From an uncultured Oscillospiraceae bacterium (lineage in GTDB: Bacteria; Bacillota; Clostridia; Oscillospirales; Acutalibacteraceae), in the NCBI GenBank assembly GCA_900547305.1, contig URGH01000041.1:1-22853 (forward strand): a DNA stretch of 22,853 nucleotides, given 5' to 3'. Position numbers and translations under genes: made by a program. The notes beneath the pieces are model-generated. The model did no database searches. It was not told where the DNA came from and was given only the letters and a program-made list of their open reading frames with translations. Position 1 is the stretch's first letter, and each line of letters begins with the position of its first letter. Of the stretch, positions 8,523 through 15,637 are shown piece by piece.

Positions 8523-9148
8523 AGTACGGTGAAATGTCGCCGACAAGATATTTGTTTTATATATTATTTCACCCCGTAACAGGTTTTGAAGAGATGAAAT
8601 TCAACCGTAAAGGCTCTTTAAAGCTTGCAAATGCGGTTTGTGTTCTCTTTTGCGCGGCGGTAGTGGTTAATCAGGTGCTTTCGGCTTTTCTTTTCAGAAA
8701 AGGAAAAACGGAAGATGTCAATCTTTTATGGTCGCTTGCGGGCTGCATAGGGCTGCTTTTGCTTTTCTCACTGTCAAATTGGCTTTTCTGCACGCTTTTG
8801 GACGGGAAAGGGCGTTTTTCCGAAATATGGATAGTTTCGTGCTACTCTATGCTGCCGTATGCCATGGTATCAATTCCGCTTACACTGGCAGGGCATTTGT
8901 TTACAAATGAGGAAGCATTCTTTTACTATGTAATGATGTTCCTGCTTTATGCCTGGAGCGGGCTGCTGCTTTTTATAGGCACAATGAGCGTACATCAATT
9001 TACAATATTTAAAAACATTTTAACCCTTTTGTTCACCGCAATCGGCATTGTGATTGTTATTTTTCTTTTATTGTTGTTTTTTACTTTGTTACATAACGTT
9101 TATGTGTTTTGCGTAACGGTTTTTAATGAAATGTCGTTCAGACTTTAA
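8519..9148 (+). CDS. YIP1-family multi-pass membrane protein
   Basis: This is a 209-residue membrane protein with about five hydrophobic segments (roughly residues 35-52, 68-88, 98-120, 127-150 and 165-195). The N-terminal FYILFHPVTGFEEMKFNRKGSL resembles the opening of YIP1 (PF04893) proteins, where a P-x-x-x-F-E-E-like stretch precedes the first membrane span. The ATG at 8519 is preferred over an in-frame ATG at 8480 because AGAGGGGGAAAC lies just upstream and the start overlaps the previous stop (ATGA). Bacterial YIP1 proteins have no settled function. The overlap with the propeller gene, and the DUF5696 gene that follows, tie it to this sugar locus, perhaps as a membrane partner or assembly factor. 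That role is inference. Confidence 0.78.
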   Translation: MKYGEMSPTRYLFYILFHPVTGFEEMKFNRKGSLKLANAVCVLFCAAVVVNQVLSAFLFRKGKTEDVNLLWSLAGCIGLLLLFSLSNWLFCTLLDGKGRFSEIWIVSCYSMLPYAMVSIPLTLAGHLFTNEEAFFYYVMMFLLYAWSGLLLFIGTMSVHQFTIFKNILTLLFTAIGIVIVIFLLLLFFTLLHNVYVFCVTVFNEMSFRL

Positions 9149-9150
9149 TA

Positions 9151-9164
9151 AAGCCTTATGGCTT
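9151..9164 (+). other. Small hairpin between the YIP1 and DUF5696 genes
   Basis: AAGCC and GGCTT form a 5-bp stem with a TTAT loop, directly ahead of the AAAGGAGG ribosome site (9165-9172) of the DUF5696 gene. There is no U-tract, so it is not a standard terminator. It could be a processing or stability element, or chance. Confidence 0.3.
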
Positions 9165-9178
9165 AAAGGAGGCAATTT

Positions 9179-11380
9179 ATGAAACGGTATTCGGCTTTTG
9201 CGTCAATTTTTGTTTTGCTGGCGGTTTTAATTTTCACACCGTGCAGCCGTGTCTCGGCAGCTGAGGCTACCGCCGACGGTATGACGAGTGTTCTTACAAA
9301 GGGTGACCTGTCGTTTTATGCAAATGCCGAAAACGGAGAAGTTGCTTTAATAAATACCAAAAGCGGAATAAGCTGGAAATCAAATCCCGATTTTTCCGAT
9401 GCCGACGAGCGCTTAGGCAACGGGCAGAAGCGGCTTATGGGCGCTCAGCTTGAAATATTATATTACGATACAAAAAATTCTCCGCAGGAAAGAAACTCAG
9501 CCGTGGCTTCTGTTGCAAAGGGCGGTCTTTCGTTTTCAAAAACCGAAAAAGGGTGCAGGTTTGTTTACAATTTCCCCGAGGACGGCATAAAGATAACCCT
9601 TGAATACGAATTGAGCAACTCGTATCTTTCGGTGAAAGTTCCTAAGAACGGCATATCCGAAAGCGGTGGAAACCGCCTGCTTGAAATTTCGGTTTTGCCC
9701 TATTTCGGCTGCGGCAGCTTTGACGACAGCGGCACTATTTTGCTGCCCGACGGCTGCGGTACCGTTATTGAAATGAACAACGGTAAGTCCTCGGGCAGCG
9801 CAATTCACGAGCGAATTTACGGTGATGATGTTGTGGCGTCTCCCGACCGTTTGGTTACAGAACGGAAAAATATGCAGTTTCCGGTTTTTGGAATCGGAAA
9901 AAACGGAAACGGCTTGCTTGCATTGGTTGAAAGCGGGGACGGCTCCTCCTACATAAACGCCTATACCGCGGGAATGAAAAAGAATTATAACTGCGCTTAC
10001 TTTTCGTTTGAATACCGTTCTACGGGAACGGTTGTATTGGACGGTTCCTCTAAAAACGCAAAAACGGTGCGCAAAATTTCAGAGCAAGCCATTTCAACCG
10101 ATTTTTGTATGCGATATTACCTGTCAGCCTCGCCGGGGGATTATAACTCGATGGCGGCGGCTTACAGAGCCTACCTTGAAAAGGAACAAAATTTCAAGGC
10201 GAATGAAAAACAGGAGGAATTGCCGTTTTATTTTACCGCTTACGGGGCGCTTCGCCGCAAGGGAACGGTATGCTTTATTCCTATGACGGTAACCGTTCCG
10301 CTTACCACCTATTCTCAGGCGCGGGGGATGATAGCCGATATTGAAAACGCGGGAATATCAAATTTAATTTTTTCCTATGTCGGCTGGGAAAAAGGCGGAG
10401 TATCGGGCAAAATGCCTGCTGCCGGAAAATACGAGGGCAAGCTCGGCGGGAAAAAGGAGTTTATGCGGCTGGCTGAATATGCGAATAACAACGGCGTTAC
10501 ATTTCTGCCCGATGTCAACACGGTGCGCCTTATGCAAAACGGAAACGGTTTTACAAAAAACAGCGCCTCCGCCGCCACATTGGACGGAACGCCGGGGCTG
10601 CAATACGCATACAGCCTTTCAAGCGGATTGAAAAATGTAAGTCTGACGCCCTATTGCCTTTTGGCTCCGAAAAAATACGGCGCGGTTTTGGAAAAATATT
10701 TTAAAAAATACAACACCTCGGCTTTTTCGGGCATTTCGCTGCGCGAGCTCGGAAGCACGCTTTATTCGGATCATCATAAGGGCTCTACCGATAGAGATCA
10801 GGCGCTGAATTACGCTGAAAAGGCGTTGGAATATGCCGCGGGGAAGGGAAAAGAGCTGTTGACGGCAGGCGCGTTCGGTTATGCCGCCGCAGCCTCGGAT
10901 TATATTATTTCCGCCCCCACTTCGGACAGCGGCTACGATATTACCGACCGCAGCGTTCCTTTTTATCAGTTGGTTTTGAGCGGTTACCGCAGCTATTCCA
11001 CAGAACCTATAAACCTTTCGGGCGATTCCGAAAAGGCATTTTTAAAGGCGGCGGAAACCGGCAGCGCGCTTAATTTCTCATTTACGGCGCAAAACGGTGA
11101 AAAAACCGAGGGTACATATCTTTCAGAGCTTTATAATTCCGATTATAAAGATTGGCTGCCAACCGCCGCAGAGCAATATAAGCGGCTTTCGGAAATATTC
11201 GGGGCAACGGGCGGCACGTCGCTGGTTTATCACAAGCAGCTTGCCGAAGGCGTATACTGCTCAGCATTTGAAAACGGCGCGCAGGTAATTACCAATTATA
11301 CAAATTCTGATTATGATATGCAGGGCATAAATGTTGCGGCAATGAATTACAAATTGATTCGGCAGGGGGAATATAAATGA
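9179..11380 (+). CDS. Secreted DUF5696-type protein, probably glycoside-hydrolase-like
   Basis: This is a 733-residue exported protein with a signal peptide (residues 1-27, MKRYSAFASIFVLLAVLIF then SRVSA). The start has a textbook AAAGGAGG six bases upstream. Length and context match DUF5696 (PF18952) proteins, which recur beside sugar ABC permeases in Firmicutes. The first ~330 residues look like a beta-sandwich of the kind that precedes catalytic barrels (NAENGEVALINTKSGISWKSNP; LLPDGCGTVIEMNNGK). From about 350 on, alternating strands and helices suggest a TIM-barrel: ISNLIFSYVGWEKGG, then VTFLPDVNT with Asp445, then SGISLRELGS with Glu523, then a DSGYDITDRSVPFYQ segment. Asp445 and Glu523 are candidate catalytic acids by position only. 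The stop overlaps the next permease start. The name is recognised from overall appearance, not from a search, and no substrate is known to me. Confidence 0.72.
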   Translation: MKRYSAFASIFVLLAVLIFTPCSRVSAAEATADGMTSVLTKGDLSFYANAENGEVALINTKSGISWKSNPDFSDADERLGNGQKRLMGAQLEILYYDTKNSPQERNSAVASVAKGGLSFSKTEKGCRFVYNFPEDGIKITLEYELSNSYLSVKVPKNGISESGGNRLLEISVLPYFGCGSFDDSGTILLPDGCGTVIEMNNGKSSGSAIHERIYGDDVVASPDRLVTERKNMQFPVFGIGKNGNGLLALVESGDGSSYINAYTAGMKKNYNCAYFSFEYRSTGTVVLDGSSKNAKTVRKISEQAISTDFCMRYYLSASPGDYNSMAAAYRAYLEKEQNFKANEKQEELPFYFTAYGALRRKGTVCFIPMTVTVPLTTYSQARGMIADIENAGISNLIFSYVGWEKGGVSGKMPAAGKYEGKLGGKKEFMRLAEYANNNGVTFLPDVNTVRLMQNGNGFTKNSASAATLDGTPGLQYAYSLSSGLKNVSLTPYCLLAPKKYGAVLEKYFKKYNTSAFSGISLRELGSTLYSDHHKGSTDRDQALNYAEKALEYAAGKGKELLTAGAFGYAAAASDYIISAPTSDSGYDITDRSVPFYQLVLSGYRSYSTEPINLSGDSEKAFLKAAETGSALNFSFTAQNGEKTEGTYLSELYNSDYKDWLPTAAEQYKRLSEIFGATGGTSLVYHKQLAEGVYCSAFENGAQVITNYTNSDYDMQGINVAAMNYKLIRQGEYK

Positions 11381-12264
11381 ATAAAAGGCTGTCTTTAGAG
11401 CAAAAACGCGCCCGCACCGGATATATTTTTATACTGCCGTGGCTTTTGGGGCTTCTGTTTTTCTTTGCCGTACCCATTTTAACCTCGCTTATGTACTCAT
11501 TTTCGCATGTAACTATCGTTCAGGGCGGTGTAAACACACGGTTTGCGGGGCTTTCTTATTATAAAAACGCCCTGTTTTCCGATGAACGGTTTATCCCGCT
11601 TTTGGTTGCGGCGTTAAAGGAAATTGCAATTCAGGTGCCTATAATAATTATATTCGCGCTTTTTATTTCGGTAATGCTGAACGCGGAATTTTACGGCAGA
11701 GGACTTGTCAGAAGTATTTTCTTTCTTCCGCTTATGCTGTCGTCAAGCGTTTTGCTTTCCATTATCAACAGCGACAGCTACAGCGGAGACGTAACAGGTT
11801 CTTCCTCTGTTTTTATGGTTTCAAGCTTTTCTGTCGGCGATATTTTAACGCAGGCGGGGCTGCCCGGCGGGCTTATAAAATATCTTACTTCGGTTATTGA
11901 CAGTATTTTTACAATGACATGGCAATCAGGCGTACAGATAATTCTCTTCCTTGCGGCGCTTCAGTCAATACCGCCGTCTCTTAAAGAGGCGGCAAGCGTT
12001 GAGGGAGCTACCGCCTGGGAATACTTTTGGAAAATCACTGTTCCTATGATAAGCCCCATGATATTGGTAAACATTGCCTTTACCGTGATTGATACGTTTA
12101 CAAGCTATTCTAACGGTGTAATGGAATTTGTGACTTCACAGGCGGCAAACCTGCGTTACTCGTTTTCCTCGGCTGTGACATGGATATATTTCGTTGTTAT
12201 AAGCGTGATTTTGTTTGCTGTGGTCGGGCTGTTTTCAAGGAAAGTATTTTATATGAACGATTAA
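11377..12264 (+). CDS. Sugar ABC transporter permease, MalF/UgpA type (second system)
   Basis: This 295-residue integral membrane protein is the first half of a second CUT1-type channel. The basic N-terminus (LEQKRARTGYIFILPWLLGLLFFF) is a hallmark of MalF/UgpA-like permeases. The EAA loop is seen from about residue 204 (EAASVEGATAWEYFWKITVP). Its start overlaps the DUF5696 stop (ATGA), which suggests translational coupling of the DUF5696 protein with this channel. It is clearly different in sequence from the permease at 5186, so this is a separate system and not a recent duplication. It should pair with the protein encoded from 12282. Confidence 0.92.
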   Translation: MNKRLSLEQKRARTGYIFILPWLLGLLFFFAVPILTSLMYSFSHVTIVQGGVNTRFAGLSYYKNALFSDERFIPLLVAALKEIAIQVPIIIIFALFISVMLNAEFYGRGLVRSIFFLPLMLSSSVLLSIINSDSYSGDVTGSSSVFMVSSFSVGDILTQAGLPGGLIKYLTSVIDSIFTMTWQSGVQIILFLAALQSIPPSLKEAASVEGATAWEYFWKITVPMISPMILVNIAFTVIDTFTSYSNGVMEFVTSQAANLRYSFSSAVTWIYFVVISVILFAVVGLFSRKVFYMND

Positions 12265-12281
12265 GCGGGGGAGGTGCCGTT

Positions 12282-13268
12282 ATGAATTCTGTTTTGTTAA
12301 AATTAAAAGGGTGCGCAAGCGGACCCATAAACCGCCGCGCTGCGGTGCGCAGGCTTGAAAGAATTGCGCTCGCGCTTTTCAGGCTGGGTTTGTTTATAGG
12401 GCTTTCGTATGTTATTCTTTACCCGATTCTTTATATGCTCAGCACAGCCTTTCGCAGTGACGCCGATATTTTGGATACCAGCATTGTGTGGATTCCGAAG
12501 CATTTTGTTTTAAACAATATAAAGCAGGCGTTTGTCTCGCTTAATTATCCGCGTTCGCTTTGGTACACAGTGTTTTATAATATTGTTTCGGCGGTTTTGC
12601 AAATTGCGGTAACCGCTTTTGTGGGCTACGGCTTTGCCCGCTTTAAGTTCAAGGGCAGGGGAGCTTTGTTTGCGATAGCCATGTTTACAATAATCGTTCC
12701 CGCGCAAACTACCATAATACCAATGTTCGTCAGCTTTTCAAATTTTGATGTGCTCGGTATTATGAAGCTTGTACGTCTTATATCCGGTACGGATGTAAAT
12801 ATCAGCATTTTAAACACGCCCTTTGCGTTTTGGCTGCCGGCAATGTTCGGCATGGGAATAAGGAGCGGACTTTTTATTTATATTTTCCGTCAGTTTTTCC
12901 GCAATATGCCTAAGGAGCTTGAAGAGGCGGCTATGATAGACGGCTGCGGAGCGTTTAAAACCTATTTTTCAATAATGCTGCCGAATGCCAAAACCATTTT
13001 ACTTACAGGACTTATTTTTTCGGGCGTATGGTATTATAACGACTACTATCTCAACACAATGTTTGCCGATAAGCACTCGACCCTTACAGTCGCGTTATCG
13101 CACCTTTCAATGGCAATAGGAGAGTTTGTTTCTTTAAGCGACCAGCAGCTTATTATGATCCGCGTTCAGGCGGGCTGCCTGCTTGTCATTCTGCCGCCTA
13201 TGCTTATTTATTTCTTTGTTCAAAAAAAATTTACCGAGGGGATTGAAAGATCGGGCATTGTAGGTTAA
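12282..13268 (+). CDS. Sugar ABC transporter permease, MalG/AraQ type (second system)
   Basis: This 328-residue integral membrane protein is the second half of the second channel. The ATG at 12282 is chosen because GGGGGAGGTG (12267-12276) lies just upstream; a longer in-frame start at 12180 would lie deep inside the preceding gene. A cytoplasmic N-terminus of about 35 residues rich in Arg is followed by six hydrophobic segments. The EAA loop is at about residue 215 (EAAMIDGCGAFKTYFSIMLP). The end (FTEGIERSGIVG) matches the usual MalG-like tail (EGIxxGAVKG). No ATPase follows; the next gene, after 50 bases, is the AraC-type regulator. Confidence 0.92.
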   Translation: MNSVLLKLKGCASGPINRRAAVRRLERIALALFRLGLFIGLSYVILYPILYMLSTAFRSDADILDTSIVWIPKHFVLNNIKQAFVSLNYPRSLWYTVFYNIVSAVLQIAVTAFVGYGFARFKFKGRGALFAIAMFTIIVPAQTTIIPMFVSFSNFDVLGIMKLVRLISGTDVNISILNTPFAFWLPAMFGMGIRSGLFIYIFRQFFRNMPKELEEAAMIDGCGAFKTYFSIMLPNAKTILLTGLIFSGVWYYNDYYLNTMFADKHSTLTVALSHLSMAIGEFVSLSDQQLIMIRVQAGCLLVILPPMLIYFFVQKKFTEGIERSGIVG

Positions 13269-13303
13269 AATAATAGTAGTTTATCGGGCATATCGCTTAT
13301 TTT

Positions 13304-13313
13304 AAAGGGGTGA
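13304..13313 (+). promoter_or_regulatory. Ribosome binding site that points to a TTG start
   Basis: AAAGGGGTGA lies 5 bases ahead of TTG 13319. It overlaps the alternative in-frame GTG at 13310, which therefore cannot use it. TTG 13319 is the better start for the regulator. Confidence 0.6.
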
Positions 13314-13318
13314 AAAAA

Positions 13319-15619
13319 TTGCAAAAGCAACTGAGCAAAAAGCTGCGCGCCATTCCGTTCAATCAATCAGCAACCCGCTTGATTTCCGTTGCCGCCAGTA
13401 TTGTTTTGCTGCTTTTTCTTGTTTTTGTAATTATTGCCCGTTCTGTTTCGGCAAGCTATGAACGCCGCGAGCGCGAGCAAAGAACCGATACGGTAACAAG
13501 CGTTGCAAACTCGTTTGATAAAATGATTGACAGCGCGTCAGAGCTTGTCTTAATGTTTTATGCTAAAGACGCCGCTTACCAAATAGGTCTTTTGCGCGAC
13601 GGTAAAATACAGCAATGCGAGGCGCTGCTGACCGCATACATTTCTTCTTTCCCTGTTGTTGACAATGTGATTTTAATGACATCCTCCGAAAACCGTGTGC
13701 TTTCTGTATGCTCGCGGCGGGAGATGAACCCGGAGGTTTTTAAGGATTGCCTTACCGCGGATTACGGCGGCTATTTAAAGCTTTTTGAAAACAATGCCGA
13801 TATGTATATACTTTCGGTGCTGAATAAACCGGTTTCTTCAAGCCTTTGGCGGGAAATCGACGACTTTTGCTATGTGCGTCAAATCGTTTCAACAAAGGAC
13901 GGAACGCCGCTCGGACTAATGTTTATCAACTTCAAGCGTACTGCGCTGCGTACTATGCTCGGGGTATCGAATCTTCCGTCGGATGAAAACGTAACCGTTA
14001 TAAACCGCGAAAACGAATACGTTTTTTCCGCCCGAAACGATGTAAAGCCTGTCGGCGTGCGTTTTACGGCGCTCACCTTCGGATATAACGGGAACGAATT
14101 TGTTTCAAGCGACGGCGAGCAATTGGAAATTTACGGCTCCAGAATTACAGAACGCCCGTACAGGCTCTTTCTTTCAGGTGAAAAATCGGGCAGCTTTTTT
14201 TCACAGTTCGGCTCGGGTATTCCGGTTATAATTGTAATTATAATTATATGCGTGCTGCTGCTTTTGTATTTGGCGTGGGTCTTGTTTTTCCAAAACCGCA
14301 CCCTGCACAATGTTAAAAATATATTGGAGCAGCCCGACGACGGAAATCTCAACCGAATAATCATAAAAGATTCCTCATCAATAGAGGGAATTGTATCACG
14401 TCAGGTAATCTATGTTAATCAGTTAAAGCAGCAAAACGATGATCAGCGCACCGTTATGCGGCGAAAGCTTTTAAACGATTTGCTTACCGCGCGCGCCCCT
14501 ATTGACGCAAAGGCGGAAACCGCGCAATTGGAGCGCGTGGGTATTCCGGTTGAAAATAGGTGCTTTATTGTAATAAATTTTGAAATATGCGATTTAAAAG
14601 ATTCAGACGCAAATGCGCAGAACGAGCAGGAATATGCGCTTATGCAGTTTGTTACCGAAAACATTTTGTGCGATTACGGCGATTGTGTTTCAACTCGGCT
14701 GAACGACAGAATAGTATGCCTGTTTTCAACCGATTCCGCGCTTGAGGCACAGGATATGCTCTTGCCCGTACAGAAGATTATTGAGGTTTGCAAAAAGGAG
14801 TTTGAACATACGGTATGCGCCGGAATAGGCAGCGTAAGCCTTGGGCTTACGGCTGTATCGCGCTCATACTATCGCGCCTGCGCCGCTTTGGATTTTGCGC
14901 TTGACTCATCGGAAACCGTGTGTTTATTCAAGGATATTTCGGGTAAGCGCAGCGAGCAGTCGGAATACGCGCGTATTATAGAATCAAAATTCCATTTTTT
15001 GAATTTGATAAAAGCGAAGGATTATGACGGCGCCCGCAAATCAATAGATTGGATATTTGATAAAAAAAGCCACGGGAGCAGGGTTTCGGCGGAATTTATT
15101 TCGCTGCAGTGCTATGAGCTTTTGAGAACCTGTGGGGAATATTTTGCCGATTCCGATAAAAACGGTTTAATAGATGCTATGAGCGACCGCATAGATTATA
15201 TTCTCTATTGCAGAGATCCTGCTGTTTTGAGACGGCAATTTTACGAGACGCTCGAGCAAATAATTACGCTTGGAAAAAGCAATGAAAATACGGTCGATTT
15301 TGTGGATGAAATTGCCGCAATCGTGGAGCGTGAATACGCCAATCCCGATTTGTCGGTTTCGTTTATTGCCGATATGATGCAGCAGAATCCGCGAACGCTT
15401 TCGGCTAAATTCATAAAAAAGACCGGGAACGGCTTGCTTGACTATATTCATAAGGTGCGTATTGAAAAGGCAAAGGAATTGCTGACGGTCGGCGGGAAAT
15501 CGGTGCAGGAGGTCACGTATCTTACAGGCTATGAAAACCCCAACACCTTTATCAGAATTTTCAAGCGTTACAGCGGCATAACACCCGGAAGGTATAGGGA
15601 AATGTATTCCGGGCAATAA
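13319..15619 (+). CDS. Membrane-spanning AraC-family transcription regulator with extracellular sensor domain
   Basis: This is a 766-residue one-component regulator. A first membrane span is at about residues 19-40 (LISVAASIVLLLFLVFVII) and a second at about 301-324 (IPVIIVIIIICVLLLLYLAW). The roughly 260 residues between them should lie outside the cell and have the layout of a dCache-type sensor. The cytoplasmic part ends in an AraC DNA-binding domain at about 660-766 with two helix-turn-helix units; the second (GYENPNTFIRIFKRYSGITPGRYR) matches the AraC signature closely. Proteins of this build in Clostridia and Paenibacillus commonly control adjacent sugar-transport genes. The gene sits 50 bases after the second permease pair with no terminator between, so it may be co-transcribed with its likely targets. 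The ligand is unknown. The start codon is TTG by ribosome-site spacing. Confidence 0.9.
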   Translation: MQKQLSKKLRAIPFNQSATRLISVAASIVLLLFLVFVIIARSVSASYERREREQRTDTVTSVANSFDKMIDSASELVLMFYAKDAAYQIGLLRDGKIQQCEALLTAYISSFPVVDNVILMTSSENRVLSVCSRREMNPEVFKDCLTADYGGYLKLFENNADMYILSVLNKPVSSSLWREIDDFCYVRQIVSTKDGTPLGLMFINFKRTALRTMLGVSNLPSDENVTVINRENEYVFSARNDVKPVGVRFTALTFGYNGNEFVSSDGEQLEIYGSRITERPYRLFLSGEKSGSFFSQFGSGIPVIIVIIIICVLLLLYLAWVLFFQNRTLHNVKNILEQPDDGNLNRIIIKDSSSIEGIVSRQVIYVNQLKQQNDDQRTVMRRKLLNDLLTARAPIDAKAETAQLERVGIPVENRCFIVINFEICDLKDSDANAQNEQEYALMQFVTENILCDYGDCVSTRLNDRIVCLFSTDSALEAQDMLLPVQKIIEVCKKEFEHTVCAGIGSVSLGLTAVSRSYYRACAALDFALDSSETVCLFKDISGKRSEQSEYARIIESKFHFLNLIKAKDYDGARKSIDWIFDKKSHGSRVSAEFISLQCYELLRTCGEYFADSDKNGLIDAMSDRIDYILYCRDPAVLRRQFYETLEQIITLGKSNENTVDFVDEIAAIVEREYANPDLSVSFIADMMQQNPRTLSAKFIKKTGNGLLDYIHKVRIEKAKELLTVGGKSVQEVTYLTGYENPNTFIRIFKRYSGITPGRYREMYSGQ

Positions 15620-15637
15620 TTTCAGGGAGACAAAAAA

